Part shown: positions 21,901-33,135 of the stretch, piece by piece
Position numbering within the stretch: position 1 is the stretch's first letter
How the letters are laid out: each line of letters opens with the position of its first letter
NCBI GenBank assembly: GCA_030407085.1
Contig: CM059582.1
Location: 133,241,501 to 133,305,500 of the forward strand
Source: Trichopria drosophilae
Taxonomy: Eukaryota; Arthropoda; Insecta; Hymenoptera; Diapriidae
Length of the DNA: 64,000 nucleotides
Direction: 5' to 3'
Made by a program: the position numbers and the translations under genes
The notes under the pieces: model-generated
The model's input: the letters and a program-made list of their open reading frames with translations, nothing else
Database searches by the model: none
Told to the model about the DNA's origin: nothing

Positions 21901-22500
21901 CCTAAACACGAGTGTCGCGCTTTCATAATGTGGAGCATCTCTCTCAGCACCGCGTACAGGCTCAGTTGTTATTGCCCGCACATCCGGTACCGGTTGACAG
22001 CTGGGAACAACGAAACCTATCCGCCTCAGATAGGCCACACAATCTCTGAGTTGTTGTTGAGAAAAGCGATCTGCCAGTTCGGGATGAATTATTGCAAACC
22101 GACTATGCATTCGCGCTATGTAGCCTCTCTATTGCAGACAGCTCTCCTCGAGCAGCGCATTAGATCTTGCCTGAGATCCTCCTTCCACTGAAATCGTCGT
22201 GGGCATTCGTGCGTTGTTGTCCCGGGACACCTGTTTCGGCTCCTCCACCTCGGGACTGGGCTGCATCCGAAGCAGCCCGATGGTCAGTAGCCCTGCGCGT
22301 TGCATTCCTGGTAACCACAAATACAGGGAGTAGGGTCATTAGCCCCACTCCCCGTTGTTATGGCTCTCTCGTTTTTCTCTTACCTCGCCATCCACTGGGG
22401 TTGATTACCCAATCTCTGGCAAGGTTACTAAGAGTCCAGGGCCCACAGGTATTAATAAGCACACGTGGAGGTGAGAGTAGGCCATTTGGGAAGATAGGCT
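18985..22500 (-). mobile_element. R2/R4-type LINE with restriction-like endonuclease, decayed
   Basis: One long degenerate ORF order (N-terminal region, RT, C-terminal endonuclease) followed by a 3' end in A/T simple repeats. It separates Gypsy pol from non-Gypsy DNA, so it probably inserted into or next to the Gypsy copy. The 5' boundary is approximate. Lineage R4/Dong is suggested by the RT and endonuclease arrangement and the simple-repeat tail, not proven. Confidence 0.75.
19291..22348 (-). pseudogene. LINE polyprotein: RT plus C-terminal PD-(D/E)XK endonuclease
   Basis: Reading from 22348 down: N-terminal region with RFSQQQLRDCVAYLRRIG; linker; RT fingers with AWLDYMKAYDSTSHE (20.8 kb); QRGVYQGDSLSPLLFC; active-site THLFYMDDLKLYA (20.5 kb); thumb with LTGRNKVAATNMLAREY; and near 19.5 kb the endonuclease core NKPDIVLADFDHKS followed by VIEFSAPAE. 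The order RT then restriction-like endonuclease is that of R2/R4/Dong-type LINEs, which nick a target and prime cDNA synthesis there. At least five frame changes interrupt it. Confidence 0.82.
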
Positions 22501-22539
22501 AAGATGCAGCTTTTTACACAGTCGCATTGTGTTACGCAT

Positions 22540-22800
22540 TATTCCCTTTTGGCCCCTCATTATTATTATCATTATCATTAACATCAATTTCATAAATATC
22601 ATTATTAGCTTTATCATTAACATCCAATTCATAAATATCATTATTAACATGATTCTTAACCTCAATTTCATCAATATCATTGTTAAAATTATCACAATTA
22701 ACATACACATTATCATCATTTTCATAAATAGTATTGACATTAACATTATCATTTTAACACATATCATTATAATTATTACGTTTGTCATGGTCATGATTAA
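22540..22800. repeat. ATCATTA-type degenerate microsatellite
   Basis: Imperfect repetition of ATTATCATT, AACATCAATTTC and ATAAATATCATT words. The long Ile/Met-rich frames on both strands are products of this composition. Confidence 0.8.
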
Positions 22801-25500
22801 AGACGCACGAACATGGTTTTAATCTCTTCGGCAGAAATGCGTCAGAATCGCCGCAGACTAGTCGGCAGGTGAGAATTTCCAGCAAATTTGCTGTCTGTGT
22901 GACGACGCATATTCCGTATTTCTGCCGACATATCCGCCGCATGACTTTTCCCTTACGAAACTTATGTGTTACACTCTAAAATTATTGGACTCAATTGCGG
23001 AGTCCAAGAGAGAGCAATCGTTCATTTCCACTCACACAGGCTTCAATTTTACTATCTTGGAGTCACTTTTGCTCCTTTGGGTTATTTCGTGCTAAATTTG
23101 AATCCCTTTACCGGTGTAGTTATATACTGCATCGAAAACTGGTACGTATGATAATGAAAGGAAACAAAACAATAAGGCGGTCTGTTGGAATGTTCATGAA
23201 AAAAGTCCTAAGTGTTTTTCAGTTATTGAATCTCCGATTTAAAATGATAAAAATAAATTAAAATTAATCCAAAGATGCATTTCATCGTAAGTAATTAATA
23301 ATTAACTCCATCTTCAAATGAAATATGTTTTTCATTCATTTTAATTATTTATTTTAATAGCAATAATGCTCCTAAACACAGTACATGAAACGTTTATGTC
23401 GAATAAGAAGATCCGTTCACTAAATTCTGACGGGCGCGTGATTCCAACTCACTGAAATACTTTTGGACTACCACGACAAATAGCTCCGTCAACGAATAAA
23501 ATGCATAGAGTTATTTCACACTCAAAATTAAATAAAACCGATTGAATGAGACTGAAGTCGCAATAAAATTAAACCGTATTAATCTCATAGACAATATGAT
23601 TAATTTGTAGAACATGCGTTGAATAAATGTACTTTTGGCGAAGCCGAAATCGAAATAGAATTTAAGTTCTATTCGTCACTCCTTGCAACCGTATTATTCG
23701 ATAATTCCGTTAAAGCGATGTGATTACACTCGCGAACACTTTTCGGTTTTTTTTGTTGTGTACAAACCCAATCTGCTGACGTCGAGATGAATTTCTTCTT
23801 CTCCAAATCCACCAAAATAAGCACACGATCTTTCTTGAGGATTGCACTGCAAGCTGACTACGTGAAGTTAGTCGATGGTCCAATGGTAAATACATGTGGT
23901 GGATCTTGAAATAGACGATATGCCAGCACGTGGTTCTGTTCGCCAAATAAGTCCTTTGAATGGCAACTTCCTCTTTGCAATTAAATGGGTGGATTGGCTT
24001 CAATTAATCGAGGAATTGGCAGCTTGGCGCTCGTTCTTCTTCCAACGAACTTCTTCGAAAGACACGTTCAACAGAATTTCGACGACGACACTTTGCAGGA
24101 GTATGTACTAAATCCGAAATCGATTGACCGACAAAATCCAAAATCAAAAGAATTGGACGTATTAAAAAAAATATAATTCAAATCATTCCCAATGGAGATT
24201 GATCAATTTACGTTTTGGTGCACCGGCCACGCGGTCACACGATCCCTTCGTCAAGTTCCAGAACGATGTCGATGCTATTCGTTTTGCCGGAAAAGGAGAG
24301 AACGTCCTCGCGATATCGCGAATTTATACCTTCGGTTCCTTGACCTCTCCTTTCTTCTCTTATCGCCATACACATGTCCTTTCACACCTCTTTCACAGAC
24401 GCACACACTGACTCACGTTCCACTCGAGGCGACAACCACGCTGTTTGCGTTCCTAAAACTCGAACGCGAAATTCGAAATTAGCGAAAGAGCGCGAAATTT
24501 AAGTAGTCCTTTTGTGACTCTCACAAACTAATGCATGATATATTGTGCGTGGCATTTCTTGCCCGAGTTAATGGTTCATTCACCGTTTGTCTTTGAAATA
24601 GGACAGCGACGGCTTTCTCAACGTTCATACCCCCTTCCCCCGGGGCCAGGGGTGCTCTCTATTTATTAATTGCACTTTCACCGTATACAGTCCATCATAA
24701 AGCCCCTATTTCCCAAACAATAGTATACCAACTTCTGTTGTAAGCCAATTATTTTTGAGAAAATAATAATAAATTTCGTTACAACTCGACATGTCAATTA
24801 ACTGCCATTTTGAATTTTTCAAAAATACCAATAAAACCTTAAAGTACAACAAAAATTTTCACCCGATACAGAATTTGGAGCAAAACTGAACTGTTTAACT
24901 GAATGTAAATCGCGATTGATCAAAATAAAAATTTAAAATGAACACGTTTTTCCAGGAAAACGCCGCCATATTGGAAAATCTAAGAGAGATAGAGCTAAAA
25001 TAACGACGGATTTGAAGATAGCATGAAAAAATACTTCAGGAAATACAATTCAATTAAGATTCATCTGCGAATTGAATCTGTAGTCATATGTTGAAAAACG
25101 GGTGATATTTATGCCGTTTTGGGACTTTACGGGTTAAATGACGATATAGTAACCATTAACTAACGGGTAAGAGAGAAACCCAGTAAATTGGAGATAACTT
25201 GGTGTTAAAAGTAAAGAAAATTAACGCACAAAATATAGTCGAATAATATTTATGGATTGTGCGTTTGTCTAATAAAGATAAATAAAATAATATGAAACAA
25301 TATAATCAATGAAAACCATAACAGCAAGAACGACGTATTTAGCATTGTTGTCGCAATTTCCCCTGCCACCTCGACGTTTTCCGAAAACGCAGCCCCGTAG
25401 AGGGGGATCCCTTCGAGTTCCATGATGCGCGTCGGTCATGCTAGCGCGCCGGTAGTGTCTAGTCGGAGCTCGGACGCCACGGGGTTCACATCGCAGCTTG
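22801..25500. other. No gene or repeat family recognised
   Basis: Mixed-composition DNA. Short frames near 23.0, 24.0 and 24.2 kb have no family resemblance and show no splice-linked pattern I can defend. It may be host intergenic DNA or very old repeats. Confidence 0.4.
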
Positions 25501-25529
25501 GTGAGTTAAGGAGAGACAGATAATTAAAC

Positions 25530-26311
25530 CATTGTTCCCTTACTCGGGAGGTGTCTTAACCACAGCACCAACACGCTTGCATAGCGCCCTGCCGAACTGA
25601 TATATACGATAACAAGTAATAAATTACCCCCCCCCCCACCCTTACAGTAGTTTAATGTTCCCTTGCATGGGAGGTGTCTCAACCGGAGCACCCACGCCTT
25701 GTCATATCCCCTGTCAAGCTTAATAGCAGATTATAACAATATATCAACTGTGGTTAATTAACTCCTGTTGACGTTCCCTAAAATGAGAGGTGGCTAGACT
25801 AGCGCACCCACGCCAGTGCATGTTGTCCCTTAATCTTTAGTCCCGTAAGTCCATGGTCCCTTAAATGAGAGATGTCCCCCACGAGCATCCACGCGTCTGT
25901 TTGAGGCTCTTCCGGGCTGGGATACATGTAGTAACACGAAAGGAACATCTCGATCCCTGCAATGGGAAGCGACTGCTACTGCAGCGCTACCGCCTTAATA
26001 GAGAACTGTCTTGATCCCTGCAATGGGAAGCGTCTGCTACTGCAGCGCTACCGCCTTAATCAATAAGTATCTTGATCCCTGCAATGGGAAGCGTCTGCTA
26101 TTGCAACGCTACCGCCTTAATCAATAAGCATCTTGATCCCTACAAAGGGAGGCGTCTGCTAATGCAGCGCTAACGCCTTAATCAATAAATATGTTGATCC
26201 CTGCAATGGGAAGCGTCTGCTACTGCAGCGCTACCGCTTTATTCAAAGAACAATCTTGGTCCCTGCAATGGGAGGCTTCCGCTATTGCGGCGCTACCACC
26301 TTTATCGAGGA
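25530..26311. repeat. Tandem array: six 61-62-bp units plus older diverged units
   Basis: From about 25950 six units share GATCCCTGCAATGGGAAGCG, CTGCTACTGCAGCGCTACCG and CCTTAATCAATAAG, at a 61-bp step (62 for the last). Upstream, four looser units (near 25535, 25650, 25770 and 25853) share a GTTCCCTT..GGGAGGTGTC core and a CACCCACGC tail, at 80-120-bp spacing. The two sets look like one family at different ages. Confidence 0.8.
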
Positions 26312-27100
26312 GACCCCGTCCACGGAAAATGTCGGCCTCTATTGACCTCCACGCGTCTAGTCCCGACCGGATAAGTTGGTTGTACCATCAGCACAGAACA
26401 AGTATGAGAGAACCACCCGTTGATGGAAGAGTCATCTTGCGACCCACTACCAGACCATACCGCAATCGAATAGCACCACTTCTCCTGTACCACGCAGTAC
26501 CACACGACCTAGGCTAATGTAAGCTTGCCGCCTCCTTCATGTCACGATCGCATGACCACCTTCTTAAGAACCGAATTGAAGAATGATGCTACAACCTCGT
26601 CAGGTATACTTTTCTTCTACTATGTTATATTTCTTGATGAGCTTTTCTTGTCTTGTTCTAACACTTGGAATGGATATTGTTGAATTCACTTTGTCATTTT
26701 ATTATCGTAATCTAAATTAATGCAAAAATAATGTAGCACCGAAAGTGCTCAAAATATGAATGCAATTTAATCCATGGTCGTGACTATAAATATATTGTAT
26801 TAATGTATACATATGCATTTAAAATCGAATCAGAAAAGCCCTAACCGTGAATTCATTTTAATACAAATTTCGGTAGAGATAATACTCTTTTAGTACAATC
26901 TAATCTACAAATAATAATACCGTATGTAGTAAAAGTACTTAATTCATTACAACTCATAATGTAGAAAAATTATTTCTGATTCATTTAAAATGTGTCTGGA
27001 AATAGATTAAATACATTAAATTTTAAGAACTGTTATATGGCATCGCACAGTTCTTCGAAATATGCGCGTAAAAGTGTCAACCTTATTTACCGTTAATGGC
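26312..27100. other. No feature recognised
   Basis: AT-rich DNA apart from the GC-richer first 250 bp, whose two overlapping opposite frames continue the tandem array's composition. No gene signal. Confidence 0.4.
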
Positions 27101-27104
27101 GATA

Positions 27105-27180
27105 ACGATGCAGTGGCCGCGCGTGTTAAGTGCACGGATGTGGTACGAGTGGACCCGGGTTCGATTATCGGTCGATGTAA
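27105..27180 (+). repeat. Possible tRNA-derived relic
   Basis: A B-box-like GGTTCGATTAT lies about 45 bp after an A-box-like GTGGCCGCGCGTG, inside GC-rich DNA in an AT-rich region. The stems do not form a convincing full cloverleaf, so a decayed tRNA pseudogene or SINE head is more likely than a working tRNA. Confidence 0.3.
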
Positions 27181-27659
27181 GGTTTTTTATTTTTCTGTGT
27201 TTAAAAGTTTTAATGCTTAAGACGCGATAAAAATTGTCTAATAATTAATTGAAAAAATCACACATATAAGCCAAATATACCTAAGAAAGTACTTTAGTAA
27301 TGTTTATATCATAGGTATCACAAAAGAATGTTGGATTACAAATGTCTAATATGTGACTGCCATTTCTACCTCAAACGGGAATCTCAAACGACATTTCTTT
27401 GATCCGTGTGAATCTTCCTCGATTGTATAGTTTCGCTTAAATATCACAGCTGCAATCAAATTTAAATTCAATTTACATAGTTTGAAATATCTTTTCGATC
27501 TCATTTCACATATCATATTTCGCTTATACATATTATTCTTTATACAGAATTTCTAAAACAGGTAATTTAAAATTTTAATTCCGCGGCTTTATAAGATACA
27601 TATGTTTTAGTGAGGTTAATTTAAAACTAATTTCTTTCATTGAATTAATGCATTAAAAA

Positions 27660-29578
27660 ATGGATACCTTAAAAATAAAAAAAGAAGAATTATGTCACAT
27701 TTATATTGATGCAAAGAAAGAGAATACAAACGTTAACGTGCTTTCAGGGCATTTAAATGACAAATTCAATCTTTCAGCAGATGCTACTTCTGTAGTGCAA
27801 GAAAAGTTGATTAAATATTTTATGCCTATTGTCAAAAAACGATTTAAAAACTCATTTTATTCAGTAGATTCATTCTTTTCTTCTGAAATTAACAAGAATT
27901 GGTTAAATGGATATTTCGAAGTAAAATTTAATAAAGAAATGCGCGAGAAAAGAAAAAAATCATTTGATTCGTGTTCTGAAAAACTAAAAGGACGAAGTCA
28001 GGAGAAGTACATGAAAAGTTAACGACCACTGACATTAAGCACGCTTTTTTGAAATGCTTCGAGTATCCGGTAGAAAACGACTGATTAATGATATTATGAA
28101 AATTTTGTATGCTGATGTAGAGCCGGAGATAACAGCCGATGTACCTGTTGCATTATCGGATAATGAAGCCTTAGCTTTATTAATTGACTGCAGGCTCACT
28201 ATTGCTCAGTACGCTTTAATCAGAGATGTTGGTAAAAAGCATAATGCTGACATTTGTTCGCCTTACTATAAAGTCCTTAATGCCAAAAACGCATGTTATC
28301 CTACAGAAATCACAGTAAATGAAACCAGTGCATCGATTTTCGTTTTCAGTCACTTCTCAACCACACAACAAAAGGGTTGTTGATGATTCCAGAAATTACT
28401 GTTCCAAATAGAGCGCGGATGGAACTAGCGGACTAAGTCAATATAAACAAACATTTACGAATAATCAAAATACTGATATATATATATTTTAATTGTCATT
28501 AGTTCCATTGCGACTTAGAGCTGTGATGGAAGACTCAACAGAAATTGATATCTGCAAAAATCCTCGAACATCTTCCACGAACTACTGCAGACCTATAAAG
28601 TTTCAATTTGTTTAAGAGACAAAGGCTGTAATACTGTCAGATATTGGGACAAAAAAACAACAAATTGAACTACTGACGTGCGCAACCGTTGAAAGTAATG
28701 ATGACAGTATTAATGTATATCATGAACTTGACTGCACAATGGTAGATGGCAAAATATGCCAATTCGTTTCCGAGACACCTTCATCGAGCGCCTGCCCAAT
28801 TTGTAAAACAAGCCTGAAAGGCATGAATAAGCTGCAAGAAATAGAAAGCAAACCATGTGATGAACGCGTATACGAGTTTGGATTGTCCTCGTTACATAAA
28901 TGGATAAGAATTATGGAGTTGGTGTTACATGCGGCATATAGAATGACATTCAAAGTATGGGCAGTTAAAACCGAAGAAAATAAAAATTTACTCAAAATTT
29001 CAAAAGAAGAAATCCAATCAAAACTACGAAGTGAATTAGGATTGTTGGTAGACATACCGAAACAAGGAAGTGGATCTACTAATGATGGAAACACCGCTCG
29101 AACTTTCTTTTGTAACTACAAAAAAGTATCCGAAATTACAGGATTCGACGAGGAATTGTTGAAACGAATGTATGTTCTCCTGCAAATGATGGCATCAGGA
29201 AAATACATTGGTATCAATCGATTCCGTGAATACGCAAAAGATACTGCAAGACTATACGTGGAAAAATATAACTCGTATTACATGCCGGTAGCGTTGCATG
29301 TAATTATTTTCCGTGGTGCCGATATAATAGAGCTTTTTATACTTCCGATCGGAAGTATGTCTGAAGAAGAAACAAAGACTTGAAACGGACAAGAATTTTC
29401 CATTCTCGTAAAAGATCAAGAACCGAAACGAATCAGGATATATTCAACTAGTTGGTGGTATCTTCTGATCCATGTATTACTTATCACAGAAAAGAAACTT
29501 TTAAAATACAGCAACCGTTGTTGCCAGAAGCAGTCGAACTATTGACAGAGAATGAAAGACTTCAATAAGAACAGAATG
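27660..29578 (+). pseudogene. Transib/RAG1-like DDE transposase relic
   Basis: Three frames (27660-28022, 28054-28383, 28739-29390) plus a broken tail to 29578. In the third, a conserved-type MVDGK Asp is followed by a CPIC pair (residues 19 and 22), later GSTNDGNTARTFF, then ALHVIIFRGADII and MSEEETK. This order, Asp then C-x2-C, then H-x4-H, then catalytic Glu, is that of RAG1 and Transib transposases. Here the second His ligand position is Arg (H187, R192). A stop interrupts the block before the Asp and others lie in the tail. Terminal repeats were not located. Confidence 0.62.
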
Positions 29579-29736
29579 CTGCGCCAGAGGAGTCGTCCAT
29601 TTAATTTTTTTTAATTAAAACATAAAATGTTTCAATATATATTGTTTACAGTTCTCTAGACAAATTTAAAAAAAAATAAAAAAATACGAAAAAAATTAAA
29701 AAGTTTAAAAAAGTTTTAACCTATAAAGTGCATTCT

Positions 29737-29751
29737 GGGTGTTTGACACCC
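29737..29751. promoter_or_regulatory. piggyBac internal palindrome 1 (GGGTGTTTGACACCC)
   Basis: Subterminal palindrome, repeated at 29921-29935 and near the right end. Probably a transposase-binding or end-recognition site, by analogy with internal repeats of piggyBac elements. Confidence 0.5.
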
Positions 29752-29920
29752 ACCTCAATTTTCGAGCTCTTGAAAACATTACTTAATTTGAATAAAACGG
29801 GTATGTGGCACCATCTACCTTTCATTGAGACCACCAACTGTAAGAAAAGTAGGTTAGCACATTTTGGTGAGCGCCAGTATAGCGGCAACAGTTGCTCGAA
29901 GCGGACCTTCCGAAATTGAC

Positions 29921-29935
29921 GGGTGCTCGACACCC
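29921..29935. promoter_or_regulatory. piggyBac internal palindrome 2 (GGGTGCTCGACACCC)
   Basis: Second copy of the subterminal palindrome; the arms are intact and only the loop differs. Confidence 0.45.
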
Positions 29936-30081
29936 ACCGTGCACTTAGTGAGTGAAAAGTATTTTTTTGGAGAAAAATTTTCATCGTTTTTATAACTGAT
30001 TCCTGTTCTTTTAACGTAAGTACATCTCTAAAAGTGAAAGAAAATATTATTTTCATTATTTAACACAACTTTACACTGCAG

Positions 30082-30980
30082 ATGGCTTACAACCTACGAC
30101 AACGCTTGTTACGTGATACGTTAGTCGACACGTTGCAGGACGAGGAAACTTTTGGCGGAAAGGAAAGTGACGACGAAGTTGCTTCGGATATGGAGCATTC
30201 AGATGACGGGGATGACTCTGATTATGAGGAAAGTGACGATTCACCACAGTTCCTCTTTTGTTAAGAATGATGGATGAGCCGTATAAATTGACTATTACAG
30301 GCACTCTTAGGAAAAATAAAAGAGAGATTCCTGATGTGATGAGAGTATCAAGCAAAACAGTGCCAGATTCAAAGTTTTGTTTTAGCGATAAAATTACGTT
30401 ACTCAACTACACTCCAAAACAACAAAAGTTTGTTTTATTACTTTCTACGTTTACATCGTCTACTGCGATTACAGATGGCAAACCAGATATGATTCTCTAT
30501 TACAATAAAACCAAAGGAGGCACAAACACCTTTGACAAGTTATGTCATGTTTTCACGACGGCTAGAAGAACGAAAAGGTGGCCTTTAGGACATTTTTTCG
30601 GCATTTTAGACCAAGCTATGGTCAACGCAAGAATACTTATGACGTGTAAGCTCATCAACGAAGGAAGGCCTGCAAACCTAACAGCACAACAGTGCATGCA
30701 AGAAGTGATTGAGCAACTCGTCAAACCGCACTTATTAGAAAGGTGCGAAATTCCAACATTGACAACAGGCATCAAGTGTGGGCTGCAGACCATTTTGAGA
30801 TTAGAAAAAACACCATCCGCAGAATCAGTTCAAGTTATGACTGCTGAGAAGTACGCAAGATGTGCGTTTTGTAAGTCGAAAACAGACAAAAAAACGAAAT
30901 CTCGTTGTGGATCGTGCGAACGTCCCATGTGTAATGAACACCGCTTGTGTATATGCCAGAAATGTGCGTGCCTGGAATAA
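30082..30980 (+). pseudogene. piggyBac transposase with large internal deletion
   Basis: The first 60 codons (MAYNLRQRL, then an acidic Asp/Glu-rich stretch) are joined after a stop to the C-terminal half from 30258. That half shows GTLRKNKREIP, PDMILYYNKTKGG and a cysteine-rich C-terminal domain (CAFCKS, CGSCERPMCNEH, CICQKC). The middle, which in the family carries the first two catalytic aspartates, is absent. At the third aspartate position the sequence reads GGTNTFDKL where the family usually has an Asp after GGV, so Asn replaces it. The copy could not act itself but could be mobilised by a related enzyme. Confidence 0.82.
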
Positions 30981-31437
30981 TCCGCGATACATTCTTTTCA
31001 TAATGAAACCTTTTTTTATATATTTTCTTCATATACAACCACTACAATAACCTTTTTCGTAAAAAAATTAGTCCGAAAACGCTAAAAATTCATGTCATTT
31101 ATTGTAGCTAAAACTTGTCACTTCACATGTGCGAATAAATACCTTTTTTGAAACCACTCGTATTCTAGTATTTTTTTTCTGAAAGCATAGTATTTCAGGA
31201 GAACACATACCAATTTTTAGACAAAAATATTAAAAATTACATGAGATATGATTTTTTAAGTAAAAATGTCGCTTTTTCCCGTTATATTTTTTTCACAATT
31301 TTTTTCATATAATTAAAATAAATAAATGATTACAATACTACTTGCATACTAAAATAGATATGTTAAACTACATCGGGTAAAATTTGTGTAACAAAATATT
31401 CAATAGCGGCTGAGTAATTAACTTACAAAGTCGCTTG

Positions 31438-31452
31438 GGTGTCAGACACCCA
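31438..31452. promoter_or_regulatory. piggyBac internal palindrome 3 (GGGTGTCAGACACCC)
   Basis: Third copy, at the right end of the element; perfectly symmetrical except for the centre base. Confidence 0.5.
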
Positions 31453-31719
31453 CGATGCGCTGAATGATCGGTTTTATAAGTATGCACTTTAAAGGATAAA
31501 AATTAAGAAAATAAAAAAAAAAGTAAACAAAATTAAAATAAGACAAAAAACCCTGTCAGAATTGCTGAAGATGACGCGATTTCTTATGTTGTCTTCATTA
31601 TTTTCTGCTAGGAAACAAAAAAAATGACTCTCCATAATCGTCAACCGCGTTTGGTGAGAGTCGGGCAACCTACGTTTTACGGCTGATGGACGATCATTTT
31701 CAAACATTTTGTTACATTG

Positions 31720-32290
31720 AAATTTTTTATGCCATATTGGATCCGAGATTTTGAATTTGCTAAAACTAACATTGCATTCGTAATGAACGACCCCAAATAC
31801 CCCAGAGTAAAGAATTTCCTCCAATTTCAGGTATTTTTTAATTTTTCATCCGCCATTTTGAATTTGCTAAAACTATCATCAAATTCATAATCAGCGATCC
31901 CCAAAACCCCCGAGTAACAAATTTCTTCCAATTTGAGTCAATTTGTAATTCTTTGTCCACCATCTCACATGCTTCATTTTCAGTTTGGTAAATTAACATC
32001 AAATTCATAATCAGCGACCCGCAAAACTTCCGAGGAAGAAATTTCGTCCAATTTTAGGCATTTTTAAATATTTTGTAGGCCATATTGCATCCGCCATTTT
32101 AAACTTGCTAAAACTAACACTGCATTCGTAATCAACGACCCCGAATACCCCCGAGTAACAACTTTCGTTCAATTTCAAGTATTTTAAAATTTTTTTATCC
32201 GCCATACTGGATCCGCCATTTTGAATTTGCTAAATCTAACATCACATTCATAATCAGCGAGCCAGAGAACCCCCGGGTAACAAATTTTAT
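31720..32290. repeat. Satellite-like units with CCGCCATTTTGAATTTGC
   Basis: About five degenerate units of roughly 100-130 bp contain ATCCGCCATTTTGAATTTGCT, then TCATAATCAGCGACC and CCCCGAGTAACAAATTTC. Related single units lie near 38.87-39.01 kb and 43.02-43.12 kb. The short frames on the minus strand are repeat-derived. Confidence 0.75.
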
Positions 32291-32344
32291 GTTAATCAGA
32301 CGAAGAGAATAATTATAACTTAATGTTAAATGCACATGAATATA

Positions 32345-32700
32345 CAGGGTGTATCTAAAAGACCGGAAACGACCTACATCCCGAGGAAGGTTTTTTTTCG
32401 GAATCGAATGGCGCAGGAAATAATTTTCTGGAATGTGGGGTTTTTGTTTAATTGAACGTTATAAACATATTTATTTCGGAGGGATTGCCTCAGCGAAACA
32501 ATTGAGACAGAGTATCTGCCTTTGTGCTCGTTTTAGTTCGTTCGCGGGATTCGTTGACAATTGAAAATCAAATTCAAAATTCTCCGGAAAGCAGGTTCGA
32601 ACTGACAACTGATGGCAGGCGATTTCTAACCAATATTACCAAGCCCATTCGTAGAAAGGAACGGCTTCTAGTATGGCGTAATGAAGCAAATAAAGAATGA
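32345..32700. mobile_element. Partial Tc1/mariner-type end (TACAGGGTG...)
   Basis: Starts TACAGGGTGTATCTAAAAG, the kind of terminus seen on the DD41D elements later in the window. No opposite terminus or transposase was found, so this is a fragment or a non-autonomous copy with unclear right limit. Confidence 0.4.
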
Positions 32701-33049
32701 TGATTGCTATTATTAATATGACTTCATTCATTTATGTACTAACCTTACTCTTTTGGACGCACAGGATACTGAAGCGCTATTAAGTAATAAATTGCCGCGC
32801 ATAAAAAATGAAACATTGTAGGTTTTAAAAACATGCAAAATAGTATAAAACGAAAAATTTTTTTATGCGCTTGGGTTTAAATTATTAAGAATTAAACAAA
32901 TTAACAATTTGCGGCTTGTTTCGCATGCTTTGTATTATTGCGAATTTGGAAAATTATTCTCCATATTGGCATAAATTTATGGTAAATAATTGAGCAAAAA
33001 TGTGTGGAATTTTCGAGAAATTTTTCAGTTTTAAACGAAAAACATCGCC

Positions 33050-33135
33050 TACACGGATATAAAAGTTGGTATAACCAACTAAATGGCTGATCCAACCAAC
33101 AGTTGGTTATTCCAACTAACTTTTTTTTCCGTGTA
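33050..33135. mobile_element. Hairpin MITE, 86 bp (TACACGGA...TCCGTGTA)
   Basis: The terminal inverted repeat TACACGGA/TCCGTGTA encloses inner inverted pairs around AGTTGGT and ACCAACT. The related stretch at 47.1 kb lacks this hairpin, supporting a separate insertion. Confidence 0.6.

Larger units (their letters stand above)
29720..31495 (+). mobile_element. piggyBac-like element, internally deleted
   Basis: The ends CCTATAAAGTGCAT (left) and the reverse complement CCTTTAAAGTGCAT (right) match in 13 of 14 bases. The left flank is TTAA and the right flank ATAA, consistent with a TTAA target site with one change. Three copies of a GGGTGNNNGACACCC palindrome lie inside, two near the left end and one near the right. 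It contains a deleted transposase gene. Confidence 0.8.

Noticed and set aside
22405..22822. Met/Ile-rich frames resembling membrane proteins
   Set aside because: Composition of an ATCATTA microsatellite; both strands are open for the same reason.
30545..31038. Minus-strand frames opposite the piggyBac C-terminal domain
   Set aside because: Antisense shadows of a recognisable cysteine-rich domain.
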